A stretch of 64,000 bases of DNA. Source: Ramlibacter sp. GTDB taxonomy: Bacteria; Pseudomonadota; Gammaproteobacteria; Burkholderiales; Burkholderiaceae_C. The position numbers and the translations under genes are program-made. The stretch spans positions 558,001-622,000 of the forward strand of contig JADJPY010000012.1 in assembly GCA_016713005.1 (NCBI GenBank), given 5' to 3'. Numbering within the stretch: the stretch's first letter is position 1; every line of letters starts with the position of its first letter. Under the pieces are notes generated by a model. The model saw only the letters and a list, made by a program, of their open reading frames with translations. It did not search any database and had not been told where the DNA came from. Shown here one piece after another: positions 1-8,165 of the stretch.

Positions 1-454
1 GGCTCTTGGTGAGCAGCCGGATGTGGGTGCAGTGCAACGACAGCTCGCCGGTGCGGGTCTTGAACACCTTGCCTTCGGCGGCGATGAAGTCTCCCAGATC
101 CCAGTGCTTGAAAGCGGCATAGACCTCCTCGCCGACGTCGTCGCGCGTCACATACAGCTGGAAGCGTCCCGTCCCATCTTGCAGCGTGGCAAAGCTGGCC
201 TTGCCCATCTGGCGCTTGAGCATCATGCGCCCGGCGATGCTGGCCACCGTGCCCTGTTCGGCCAGCAGCTCGGGCGTCTTGGCGCCGTGGTGGGCCAGCA
301 GGTCGGCGGCCCGGTGGCCCGGGTGAAAGTCATTGGGGAAGGCCACGCCGCGCCCCTGCTGCTGGGCCTCGCGCAGGCTGCGCAGCTTCTCGCGCCGCTC
401 AGCGATCAGCTTGTTTTCGTCCAGGGGCGTGTGAGTGGTGGTTTGGTCAGACAT
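1..454 (-). CDS. lysS: Lysine--tRNA ligase, class II (N-terminal part, cut by window edge)
   Basis: Charges tRNA-Lys with lysine in the cytoplasm. Only the first 151 codons are present; the gene runs off the left edge. The visible part is the N-terminal extension followed by the OB-fold anticodon-binding domain, with family-typical stretches such as FPNDFHPGHRAADL near residue 40, GRMMLKRQMGKASFATLQD near 75 and GDFIAAEGKVFKTRTGELS near 120. The ATG at 454 is the natural start of the family. It is divergent from the glycan cluster, with 112 bp between the two start codons. The catalytic class II domain is outside the window, so the assignment rests on the OB domain only. Confidence 0.9.
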   Translation of the reverse strand, partial: MSDQTTTHTPLDENKLIAERREKLRSLREAQQQGRGVAFPNDFHPGHRAADLLAHHGAKTPELLAEQGTVASIAGRMMLKRQMGKASFATLQDGTGRFQLYVTRDDVGEEVYAAFKHWDLGDFIAAEGKVFKTRTGELSLHCTHIRLLTKS

Positions 455-566
455 GGAAAGCGCCCGAACGGGCCGGGGAAAAGTGGGCGGCACCGGTTTG
501 CGCCGCAACCCTGCATTTTAGGTTTCAAAGGCCGCCCGACCGGACAGGCGCTTGATAATCGGCGCC

Positions 567-2069
567 ATGTTCCTCAGAGCCGGTGCCATTTCCCTGGGCT
601 TGTTGCTGGCCAGCCGCCTGCTGGGCCTGCTGCGCGAGACTGTCCAGGCTGCGGCATTTGGAGCCTCCGGGCTGGCGGATGTGGTGGTGCTGATGCTCAC
701 CATCCCCGACTGGATCACCGGTGTGCTCGTCAGCGGCGCACTGGCTTATGTGCTGTTGCCGCACTGGGCGCGCCAGTCGCACCCGGCGCAGATGGCGTTG
801 CAGCGGCGCGTCGCGCGCGTGCTGGTCGTTGCTGGCCTGGGCCTGGGTCTCCTGCTGGCCTTTTTTCCGGGCGGACTCATGGTCTTGCTGGCGCCCGGGC
901 TGCCCGCGTCGCTGGCACAGGTATCGCGCCAGGCCGTGTGGTGGAGTGCGGCGGCACTGGCGCCCGCCCTCCTGGCGGCGCTGTGGGCCACACGGCTGCA
1001 ACACCTGCGGGATTTTCTGGGCCTGTACGCGGCCAATCTGGTCTTTACCGGCGTCGTGACCCTGGCACTGGCGGTGGCTGCGCTGGCCGTTTTGCCTGCT
1101 GGCGGACTTCAGGGTCTGGGTCCGGCGCTGTTGGGCGCCGCCTTGTTGCGCCTGGCCTGGCTGGCCTGGCGCATGCACATGGCACGCGAAGGCAGCACGG
1201 CTGGTGCATCAGAGCCGGCAGCGCAAGCCGGCGCTGATGCGGCGCCCGGCGTGCGGGTGTGGCTGTGGGCATCGCTTGCCGCTGGCTTGCCGCTGGTCCT
1301 GCCTTTTGCGGCCCGTTCGCTGGCCTCGGCTGGGGGCGCCGGACAGCTGGCCACGTTCAACTACGCCTGGAAGCTGGTGGAGTTGCCCTTGCTGCTGGCG
1401 ATCCAGCTGGTCGCCACGCTGACCCTGCCTGTCGTGGCCCGCACACTGGCTGATGGGCGCGACCCGGCCCCTGCGCTGAGGCGCGCCTTTGCCCTGGCCG
1501 GGGGGTTGGCCTGCGGCGCCATCGCCGGCCTGCTGGCCGGCGCGCCCGCCGTAGCCCAGTTGCTGTTCGGCTGGGGGCGCATGACGCCGCAGGGCGTGCA
1601 ACAGGTGGCCAGCTGGGGGCTGGCTGGCGCATGGGGGCTGTTGCCGCAAGCCCTTCTGGCCGTGGCGATGACCGTGCTCGCCGCGCGTGGCCGCATGGGT
1701 CCGGTGGTCATAGCCCATGGGCTGGCGCTTGCCACGCTGCTGGCCTGGGGGATCGGAGCGGGGGGCGATGGTACGCGCCTGATGTGGGCCCTGAACGCAG
1801 CGTCTGCGCTGGTCGCGCTGGTGGCGCTGGCCAGCCTGGGCCGGGAGGCCCTGGCCTGGTTGCCCTGGCCGGCCATGGCGGCTTCTGCCGCAGCCCTGGC
1901 TGGTACGGCCGCGCTGACACGCCTGATGCCTGTTTACATGAATAATATGCCTCTGGCCCTCGCCATTGCTGGGCTAGCCGCTATCATTACCATAGCATTT
2001 GGCTGGCTGGCCGGGTCTGACTTCAGGGCCGCCCTGCAACGCCAGGACGACCCCAAGCAACATGATTGA
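567..2069 (+). CDS. MviN/MurJ-family lipid flippase-like membrane protein
   Basis: A 500-residue polytopic protein of the MOP flippase superfamily. The N-terminus (LLLASRLLGLLRETVQAAAF, then DVVVLMLTIPDWITG) follows the MviN/MurJ pattern, and about 13-14 hydrophobic segments can be counted. It is more divergent than a housekeeping MurJ and heads a glycan cluster, so I infer that it flips a lipid-linked glycan (a Wzx-like job) rather than lipid II. ATG 567 is chosen; an in-frame TTG at 552 is the alternative, and neither has a clear ribosome-binding site. The gene overlaps the aldolase gene by 8 nt. Residues about 460-477, which form most of the last hydrophobic segment, are encoded by a copy of the window's short repeat. 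Confidence 0.8.
   Translation: MFLRAGAISLGLLLASRLLGLLRETVQAAAFGASGLADVVVLMLTIPDWITGVLVSGALAYVLLPHWARQSHPAQMALQRRVARVLVVAGLGLGLLLAFFPGGLMVLLAPGLPASLAQVSRQAVWWSAAALAPALLAALWATRLQHLRDFLGLYAANLVFTGVVTLALAVAALAVLPAGGLQGLGPALLGAALLRLAWLAWRMHMAREGSTAGASEPAAQAGADAAPGVRVWLWASLAAGLPLVLPFAARSLASAGGAGQLATFNYAWKLVELPLLLAIQLVATLTLPVVARTLADGRDPAPALRRAFALAGGLACGAIAGLLAGAPAVAQLLFGWGRMTPQGVQQVASWGLAGAWGLLPQALLAVAMTVLAARGRMGPVVIAHGLALATLLAWGIGAGGDGTRLMWALNAASALVALVALASLGREALAWLPWPAMAASAAALAGTAALTRLMPVYMNNMPLALAIAGLAAIITIAFGWLAGSDFRAALQRQDDPKQHD
1944..1996 (-). repeat. GCTA-N9-TAGC repeat element, copy 1 (inside murJ-like gene)
   Basis: Palindromic head GCTA-N9-TAGC at 1980-1996, then on the minus strand 17 nt and CGAGGGCC (1955-1962), a slightly decayed form of the CGGGGGCT core. 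It lies in frame in the 3' part of the flippase gene. It is the most diverged of the eight copies. Confidence 0.65.
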
Positions 2070-2886
2070 CCTGCTGCAGATCACCAACGATCCGGTGTTT
2101 GCCCGCCGCTGCGACGCGCTGGATGGCATGCGCCTGTGGGTCGATCTCGAGCGCCTGGGCAAGGCAGAGCGCCAGGCCGGGCGCAACACCTTCATCAGCG
2201 TGCACACGATGGAAGACGTGGGACGCATCAAGTCGGTCCTGCGCCGCTCGCCGCTGATGGTCCGGGTCAATCCGCTGAACCCCGCCTCCGCCGCGGAGGT
2301 GGACGACGCGCTGGCCCAGGGCGCCGACTGGCTGATGCTGCCGATGTTTTCAACGGCCACGGAGGTGGCGGAGTTCTCCCGGCTGGTTGATCGCCGCGTA
2401 CCAGTGACGCCCTTGCTGGAGACTGCGCAGGCGCTCGAATGCCTGGACGACTGGGTCGGCACGCCGGGTCTGGTGGAGGTGTTTGTGGGACTGAACGACC
2501 TGCACCTGTCGCTGGGCTGCGCCTTCATGTTTGAGCCGCTGGCCATGGGGCTGGTGGATCGTGCGGCCGCCATCGTCCATGCCCGCGGACTGCGCTTCGG
2601 ATTTGGGGGCATCGCCCGTCTGGAGCAAGGCCATTTGCCCGGGCGCGACGTGCTGGCCGAGCATGTGCGGCTGGGGTCGCGTGCGGTGATCCTGTCGCGG
2701 ACGTTTCATGGCGCAGCTGGCGATACTCCATTTGAGCAGGAGATCGGCACCCTGCGCGCCACCGAGGCGGCGCTGGCGCGACGCACAGCCCCGCAGCAAC
2801 AGTCCGATCGTGCCCGCATTGCCGCTGCCATCCAGTCGATTGCGGACAGCATGGCCGGGGCCGGCCGGCCGGGAGCCGTGCCTTGA
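2062..2886 (+). CDS. HpcH/HpaI aldolase / citrate lyase-like protein
   Basis: A 274-residue TIM-barrel protein resembling the HpcH/HpaI (2-keto-3-deoxy acid aldolase / CitE) superfamily. Supporting stretches are VRVNPLNP near residue 72, GADWLMLPMFSTATEV near 92, PLLETAQAL near 120 and EVFVGLNDLHLSLG near 142, the last two matching the acidic metal-ligand regions of the family. Translation starts at ATG 2062 inside the end of the flippase gene (8-nt overlap) and ends 4 nt inside the next gene, so the three genes are almost certainly co-translated. Such aldolases add or remove pyruvate-like units. A role in making or trimming a keto-acid sugar precursor is possible, but the substrate is unknown. 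Confidence 0.75.
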   Translation: MIDLLQITNDPVFARRCDALDGMRLWVDLERLGKAERQAGRNTFISVHTMEDVGRIKSVLRRSPLMVRVNPLNPASAAEVDDALAQGADWLMLPMFSTATEVAEFSRLVDRRVPVTPLLETAQALECLDDWVGTPGLVEVFVGLNDLHLSLGCAFMFEPLAMGLVDRAAAIVHARGLRFGFGGIARLEQGHLPGRDVLAEHVRLGSRAVILSRTFHGAAGDTPFEQEIGTLRATEAALARRTAPQQQSDRARIAAAIQSIADSMAGAGRPGAVP

Positions 2887-3443
2887 AGGCCAAGCGGCTG
2901 TTTGACGTGGCGGCGTCGTTGGTGGGGTTGGTGCTTCTGGCGCCGTTGCTGGCGCTGGTGGGTCTGCTGGTCTGGTTGGAGGCGGGTTCGCCGGTGCTGT
3001 TTCGCCAGCGCCGGGTGGGCCTGCATGGGGCGGAGTTCGAAATGCTCAAGTTCCGCAGCATGGTGGTGGACGCGGCGAACCCGGGCCCGCACCACACGGC
3101 GGACGCTGATCCGCGCATCACCCGGATGGGCCGTTTCATCCGTCGTACCAGCCTGGATGAACTGCCGCAACTGGTCAACGTGCTGGTTGGCGACATGAGC
3201 CTGGTTGGGCCGCGGCCGGATGTGCCGGTGCAGCGCTCCCTGTACAGCGAGCAGGAATGGGCGCAGCGCTGCAGCGTCCGTCCGGGCATCACCGGGCTGG
3301 CCCAGGCCAGCCTGCGCTCGAAAGCCACGTTCCGCCAGCGGCTGGACCTGGACCTGGACTACACCCGCAGGGCCGGGTTGCTGCTGGACTTGCGCATTCT
3401 GTTGATGACCCTGAGGCGGCTGGGGCCGGCAGGGTCCAATTGA
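2883..3443 (+). CDS. PglC-like initiating phosphoglycosyltransferase
   Basis: A 186-residue bacterial sugar transferase of the small monotopic (PglC-type) class. It transfers a phospho-sugar from a UDP-sugar to undecaprenyl phosphate at the inner face of the cytoplasmic membrane. It has one N-terminal hydrophobic re-entrant helix (residues about 10-31), then FRQRRVG, MLKFRSMVVDA and the Asp-Glu dyad in SLDELPQL (D92, E93), followed by GDMSLVGPRPD and RPGITGLAQA. The start is a TTG whose TTGA overlaps the preceding TGA stop. Given the PglF/E/D-like enzymes at the far end of the cluster, UDP-diacetamido-trideoxyglucose (UDP-diNAcBac) is a reasonable guess for its donor. Confidence 0.88.
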   Translation: MKAKRLFDVAASLVGLVLLAPLLALVGLLVWLEAGSPVLFRQRRVGLHGAEFEMLKFRSMVVDAANPGPHHTADADPRITRMGRFIRRTSLDELPQLVNVLVGDMSLVGPRPDVPVQRSLYSEQEWAQRCSVRPGITGLAQASLRSKATFRQRLDLDLDYTRRAGLLLDLRILLMTLRRLGPAGSN

Positions 3444-3480
3444 CGGGCTTTTTGCACGGCCCCGAAATGGGGCGCAACCC

Positions 3481-3486
3481 TATAAT
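3481..3486 (+). promoter_or_regulatory. Candidate -10 box upstream of gcvPA
   Basis: A perfect TATAAT in the 94-bp gap between the phosphoglycosyltransferase and gcvPA genes, the largest gap in the cluster. No good -35 sits at 16-18 bp; TTGCAC at 3452-3457 is 23 bp away. A small hairpin (GCCCC, loop GAAAT, GGGGC, 3459-3473) lies just upstream. It may give the second half of the cluster its own transcript. Confidence 0.4.
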
Positions 3487-3537
3487 CGGGCGGCTTTTCC
3501 CACCGATTCGCGCCGCGCTGCGGCGACCCCAGACCAC

Positions 3538-4947
3538 GTGAATCCACAACCCAACGCCAGCGCGGCGGACGGCCGCCCCACCGGGTACAACGTCCATACC
3601 GGCGACGATGTCCGCGCCATGCTGGATGCCATGGGGCTGCAGTCCATGGAGCAACTGTTCAGCGATGTCCCGTCCTCGGTACGGCTGGGTCGCGACCTGG
3701 ACCTCCCGCCTCTCCTGAATGAGTGGGATCTGCAGCGCGATGTGCGCGCCATGGCGGCGATGAATGAATCGACGCAAACGCACACCAGTTTCCTCGGGTG
3801 CGGCGCATACGAACACTACATCCCTGCCGTGGTGGATGCCATCGTTTCGCGCGGCGAGTTCCTCACCGCGTACACGCCGTACCAGCCGGAAATGAGCCAG
3901 GGCCTGCTGCAGGCGCTGTTCGAGTTCCAGTTGCTGGCCGGGCGCCTGCTCGGACGCGAGTGCGTCAACTGCTCGGTTTATGACGGGGCCACGGCACTGG
4001 CGGAGTCCTGCTGGATGATGTGTGCGGCCACGGGTCGGCGCAAGGTGGTGGTGCCACAGGCGGTGTTTCCCGAATACGAATCCGTGTTGCGCACCTACCT
4101 GGAGCCGCGGGGCGTACAGCTTCTGCGGGTTTCGGCCGACCCGGTGTCTGGCGTGACCCAGGCCGCTGCAGTGTCGGGCCTGCTGGGTGACGGAGATGTG
4201 GCCGGCGTGGCCCTGCAATCCCCCAATGTCTTTGGTGTGATCGAGGACGTGGCGTCCATCGCGCAAGTCTGCCGCGACCACGACGTGCTGCTGTGCGTGA
4301 GCGTCAATCCGGTGCTCTGTGGCTGGCTGGAGCCGCCCGGGCACCTGGGCGCCGACATCGTCACCTGTGAAGGCCAGCCGTTGGGCCTGCCCCTCAACGC
4401 TGGGGGGCCCTATGTGGGCATCATTGCCTGCGCCAAGCCGCTGGAGCGTTACCTGCCGGGCCGTCTGGTGGGCCGCGTGCACGATCTCAATGGCAAGCTG
4501 GGTTATGCCCTGGTCAAGGAGGATCGCGAACAGCACGTGGCGCGCGACAAGGCAACCAGCCATATCTGTTCCAACCAGGCGCTCAACGCCATCCGGGTGG
4601 CCATTCACCTGGCCTGTCTGGGCGAGGCCAACTTCGGGCGGCTGGCTGAAGCCAACGTGGCCAATGCGTGTTCGTTGCGCGCACGCCTGGAAAACCTGCC
4701 CGGTGTGCGGCGCCTGCGCGCAGGCGAGCATTTCAACGAGTTTGCCCTGGAGCTGCCATTGCCCGCACAGCGGTTCTGCGAAGCGATGCGGGCGCGTGGC
4801 ATCTTTGCCGGCGTGCCACTGCCGCAAGCGCTGGCGGGCCACGACCGCGGACTGCTGGTGGCGGTGACCGAATTGCGCAGCGAGACCGATCTGCAGGACT
4901 ATGTGACGCAGGCTTCGCTCTGTCTGGCCGGGGAGGGCGGGACATGA
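3538..4947 (+). CDS. gcvPA: Glycine decarboxylase (P-protein) subunit 1 homologue
   Basis: The 469-residue N-terminal half of a split PLP-dependent glycine dehydrogenase (decarboxylating). In the glycine cleavage system the P-protein removes CO2 from glycine and passes the aminomethyl group to lipoylated GcvH. Hallmarks are FLGCGAYEHYIPAVVDAI near residue 86, TAYTPYQPEMSQG near 111, YDGATALAES near 145, GQPLGLPLNAGGPYVG near 280 and REQHVARDKATSHICSNQAL near 330. The start is GTG 3538; no closer ATG exists and the N-terminus is about 15 residues longer than usual. It overlaps gcvPB by ATGA. No gcvT or gcvH lies in the window, and the split form is unusual for betaproteobacteria, which normally have one fused GcvP. 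A dedicated role in the glycan pathway, perhaps releasing methylamine, is inferred. Confidence 0.9.
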   Translation: MNPQPNASAADGRPTGYNVHTGDDVRAMLDAMGLQSMEQLFSDVPSSVRLGRDLDLPPLLNEWDLQRDVRAMAAMNESTQTHTSFLGCGAYEHYIPAVVDAIVSRGEFLTAYTPYQPEMSQGLLQALFEFQLLAGRLLGRECVNCSVYDGATALAESCWMMCAATGRRKVVVPQAVFPEYESVLRTYLEPRGVQLLRVSADPVSGVTQAAAVSGLLGDGDVAGVALQSPNVFGVIEDVASIAQVCRDHDVLLCVSVNPVLCGWLEPPGHLGADIVTCEGQPLGLPLNAGGPYVGIIACAKPLERYLPGRLVGRVHDLNGKLGYALVKEDREQHVARDKATSHICSNQALNAIRVAIHLACLGEANFGRLAEANVANACSLRARLENLPGVRRLRAGEHFNEFALELPLPAQRFCEAMRARGIFAGVPLPQALAGHDRGLLVAVTELRSETDLQDYVTQASLCLAGEGGT

Positions 4948-6365
4948 CGACACCAAACTCGCAGACCATCCTGGATTTGCATCGGCCCGGAGCCACCAGC
5001 GCGCTGTTTCATTCCGTCGGGCCCGCAAGTGCGCCGCAGGCACCGGCGTTCACGCACCGGCGGAAGGTGATCGGACTGCCGGAGGTCGCCGAAGTGGACG
5101 TGGTGCGCCACTACACCCGACTGAGCCAGGAATCCCATGGCGTGGACAACGGGCCCTATCCGCTGGGTTCGTGCACGATGAAATACAACCCCAAGCGGCA
5201 CGACGCCCTGGCGCAGGAGCGTGGGTTTGCGGCAGCCCACCCGCACCAGCCCGAAACTGCATTGGGGGGCGTCTGGGAACTGTACGAACGGCTCCAGGCC
5301 ATGATCTGCGAGGTGACCGGCATGGATGCGTGCAGCCTGGTGCCTGCCGCCGGTGCCCACGGTGAGCTGGCCGGGTTGCTGATGATCCGCGCGCATTTCC
5401 GTCATGCCGGCGCGCGGCGCCCCGTGGTGTTGGTACCGGATTCAGCGCACGGAACCAATCCTGCCTCGGCGGCGATGGCCGGCTTCGAATGTCGCATCGT
5501 GCCTTCTGATTTGCGCGGACGGGTGGACCTGGCCGAGCTGCGCGCGATGCTTACGCCGGACGTCGCCGCGTTCATGCTGACCAATCCGTCCACGCTCGGG
5601 CTGTTTGAGGACCAGATTGTCGAAATTGCCGACTTGGTGCATGCCAACGGCTCGCTGCTGTATTACGACGGAGCCAACCTGAACGCACTGATGGGCGTGG
5701 TCCGTCCAGGCGACATGGGCTTTGACGTGGTGCACGTCAACGTGCACAAGACGTTCTCCACGCCTCACGGTGGCGGCGGGCCTGGGGCGGGGCCGGTGGC
5801 TGTCAAGCGCGCGCTGGCGGCGCACCTGCCGGGGCCGGTCGCGCAACGTGTGGAAGGTGTTGCATGCCCGTTGGTGCCGGGCCCGCAGTCCATTGGGCGG
5901 ATGAAGAGCTTCCATGGCCATGTGGCGGTGTTGCTGCGGGCTTATGGGTATCTGCGCACGATGGGAGCCGCGGGATTGCGTGAGGCGTCCATGCATGCGG
6001 TGCTCAACGCCAATTACCTGCAACATCGCCTTGCGCACATCCTGCCCCCGGTGTACCGCCAGTTCTGCAAGCACGAGACGCTCCTGTCGGGCGAAAAACT
6101 CAACACGTCTGCCCGCCAGTTCGCCAAGCGGCTGATCGACTACGGCATCCACCCGCCCACGCTGGTGGGCGCCGGATGCGTGTACTTTCCCGGCGACCTC
6201 AAGTCGGCCATGCTGATTGAGCCGACCGAGACCGAAACCAAAGCCAGCCTGGACTATCAGGTTGGCATCTTCCAGAAGGTGTTTGACGAGGACGCCACGG
6301 ATGAGGCGCTGGTGGGCAGTGCCCCCCTGTCACGCAAGATCGCCCGGATTGACCTGAACAACTGA
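4944..6365 (+). CDS. gcvPB: Glycine decarboxylase (P-protein) subunit 2 homologue
   Basis: A 473-residue C-terminal half of the split glycine decarboxylase, carrying the pyridoxal phosphate site. Motifs are NGPYPLGSCTMKYNP near residue 70, PDSAHGTNPASA near 165, YDGANLNALMG near 241 and the cofactor lysine K269 in VNVHKTFSTPHGGGGPG. It ends with an FPGDLKSAMLIEPTETE-like stretch typical of the family. ATG 4944 overlaps the gcvPA stop (ATGA), so a heteromeric enzyme with coupled synthesis is expected. All PLP-binding features look intact, so it should be catalytically competent. Whether it still docks an H-protein encoded elsewhere cannot be told from the sequence. Confidence 0.92.
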   Translation: MTTPNSQTILDLHRPGATSALFHSVGPASAPQAPAFTHRRKVIGLPEVAEVDVVRHYTRLSQESHGVDNGPYPLGSCTMKYNPKRHDALAQERGFAAAHPHQPETALGGVWELYERLQAMICEVTGMDACSLVPAAGAHGELAGLLMIRAHFRHAGARRPVVLVPDSAHGTNPASAAMAGFECRIVPSDLRGRVDLAELRAMLTPDVAAFMLTNPSTLGLFEDQIVEIADLVHANGSLLYYDGANLNALMGVVRPGDMGFDVVHVNVHKTFSTPHGGGGPGAGPVAVKRALAAHLPGPVAQRVEGVACPLVPGPQSIGRMKSFHGHVAVLLRAYGYLRTMGAAGLREASMHAVLNANYLQHRLAHILPPVYRQFCKHETLLSGEKLNTSARQFAKRLIDYGIHPPTLVGAGCVYFPGDLKSAMLIEPTETETKASLDYQVGIFQKVFDEDATDEALVGSAPLSRKIARIDLNN

Positions 6366-6375
6366 AGGATCTGCC

Positions 6376-8127
6376 ATGTGTGGAATTGCAGGCGTCGTCG
6401 GCGCCGCAGGAACGACCGAAAAAGATGTCTGGGACATGATCAATTGCATCAAGTACCGGGGCGTCGACGAGCAGGGCGTGGAAATGCTCGGCCAGGCGGT
6501 TCTGGGGCACGCGCGGCTGGCGGTGGTGGACCCGGAGAACGGCATGCAACCCATGTCCAATGCCGATGGCTCGGTCTGGGTTGTGTTCAACGGCGAGATC
6601 TTCAATTTCATCGAATTGCGCGAGCAACTCAAGGCGAAGGGTTACCGCTTCAAATCCCGCTGCGACACCGAGGTGCTGGTGCACCTTTGGTGCGAAAAGG
6701 GCGAGAAGATGCTGGAAGACCTGGTCGGCATGTTTGCCTTCTTCGTCTGGGACCAGCGTACCGGCACCGGCATGCTGGCACGTGATCGCCAAGGCATCAA
6801 GCCCTGCTTTTACGCATCACACCGCGGCGGCGTGGCGTTTGCCAGCGAGATGAAGGCCATCCTGGCCCTGCCCGGATTCGAGCGCAAGGTCAACGATGCG
6901 GCGCTCGGTCACGTGTTCTCTTTCAATTACTGCCCGCCGCCGCAGACATGCTTTGAAGGCATACGCCACCTGCCGCCCGGCACCTACATGAGATGGGCCG
7001 ACGGGCGCTTTTCGGAACCCCAGCGCTATTGGCAATGGCCACTGGACGGCCAGCGGGTGGAGGCTACTCACGAGGAATTTGAGCGCGCGCTTGACGCGGC
7101 GATAACCCTGCAGATGCGCTTTGATGTGGATGGCGGCCTGTTCCTCTCCGGGGGTGTGGACTCGTCCGTCATCGCCACGCGGCTTGTGCACCAGTGGAAC
7201 CGGCCGAAGCTGGATGCCATCGGGTTGCGCATCGAGGACAAGGGGTTCTCCGAGTATTCCTATGCCGAACGTGTGGCCAGTGAGCTGCAACTGAACCTCA
7301 GTCCGCTGGATATCCAGCCTTCGGACATACCGTCAATCGCGCAGGCCGTGGTCCGGCATGCCGAGCAGCCGCACGGGGATTTTTCGTTCTTCCTGTTCTA
7401 CCTGCTGTCGAGGCGTGCGCATGAGCAGGGCAAGATCGTCATGTTCACCGGCGATGGTCCGGACGAGGTGATGCTGGGATTCCGGCACAACGAGCAATAC
7501 TTTGCCGAGATGACGCGCGCCAACTTCTCCATGCGCGGCTACTTCGACCTCATCAGTTACACCACCGACAAGGACCGTCGGCGCATCATGTCACCGGGGT
7601 TTTTGCCCCACACCCAGAACTCTGCAGACCTGTTCATGGAGATGACCATGCCATGGTCCGACCTGGAGCCGATGGAGCAGGTGGCCGCCTATGAGCTGAA
7701 TTTCCTGATGCCAGGCAACAACTCGGTCAAGGGTGATCGCATGGGCGCCTGCTGGTCCATCGAGGGACGCGCGCCATTCCTGGATCACCGGGTAAGCGAG
7801 CTGTTTGCCAGGTTGCCACTGACCTCCAAGTTTTACCAGGGCACGGGCAAGCATTTCCTCAAACAGTCGGCTGCACAGTATTTCGATCACGATTTTGTGT
7901 TCCGCCCCAAGACCATGCCGACCCTGCCAATCGGCGAATGGATCAAGGCGCCGCTGTACCAATGGGCTCGCGACATCCTCGCCTTGCCCGATGGCGGCCG
8001 GTTTGACCGCAACGAGCTGTTGGTGATGCTGGACGAACACCGCAGCGGGCTGCACAACCACACGCGCCAACTGCGTACGCTGATCATGACCAAGCTGTGG
8101 CTGCAGGAATTCTTTCCGCAGGCCTGA
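6376..8127 (+). CDS. asnB: Asparagine synthase (glutamine-hydrolysing)-type amidotransferase
   Basis: A 583-residue AsnB-family protein. An N-terminal class II glutaminase domain has nucleophile Cys2 (MCGIAG) and FNGEIFN at 71-77. It is followed by an ATP-pyrophosphatase synthetase domain with the PP-loop SGGVDSS at 258-264 and GDGPDEVMLG at 359-368. The usual RGPD motif reads RGVD. AsnB relatives in O-antigen clusters convert sugar carboxylates to carboxamides; a true asparagine synthetase would not need to sit here. It lies 10 nt after gcvPB with an AAGGA ribosome-binding site. Its substrate could be a uronic or nonulosonic carboxylate, or a glutamyl substituent. Family confidence is high, substrate confidence low. 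Confidence 0.88.
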   Translation: MCGIAGVVGAAGTTEKDVWDMINCIKYRGVDEQGVEMLGQAVLGHARLAVVDPENGMQPMSNADGSVWVVFNGEIFNFIELREQLKAKGYRFKSRCDTEVLVHLWCEKGEKMLEDLVGMFAFFVWDQRTGTGMLARDRQGIKPCFYASHRGGVAFASEMKAILALPGFERKVNDAALGHVFSFNYCPPPQTCFEGIRHLPPGTYMRWADGRFSEPQRYWQWPLDGQRVEATHEEFERALDAAITLQMRFDVDGGLFLSGGVDSSVIATRLVHQWNRPKLDAIGLRIEDKGFSEYSYAERVASELQLNLSPLDIQPSDIPSIAQAVVRHAEQPHGDFSFFLFYLLSRRAHEQGKIVMFTGDGPDEVMLGFRHNEQYFAEMTRANFSMRGYFDLISYTTDKDRRRIMSPGFLPHTQNSADLFMEMTMPWSDLEPMEQVAAYELNFLMPGNNSVKGDRMGACWSIEGRAPFLDHRVSELFARLPLTSKFYQGTGKHFLKQSAAQYFDHDFVFRPKTMPTLPIGEWIKAPLYQWARDILALPDGGRFDRNELLVMLDEHRSGLHNHTRQLRTLIMTKLWLQEFFPQA

Positions 8128-8165
8128 CCCATTTCCGGGCGCAAGATGGAGCCGAGAGGAGCACG

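Noticed and set aside
555..566. GATAAT as a -10 giving a leaderless mRNA for the flippase gene
   Set aside because: Spacing to the ATG would fit, but no -35 is visible and the hexamer may be chance.
3452..3486. TTGCAC plus TATAAT as a complete sigma-70 promoter
   Set aside because: The spacer would be 23 bp, too long; only the -10 is kept as a candidate.
3538..6365. A normal glycine cleavage operon
   Set aside because: No gcvT or gcvH gene is adjacent, and the neighbours are glycan genes with overlapping or closely spaced reading frames.
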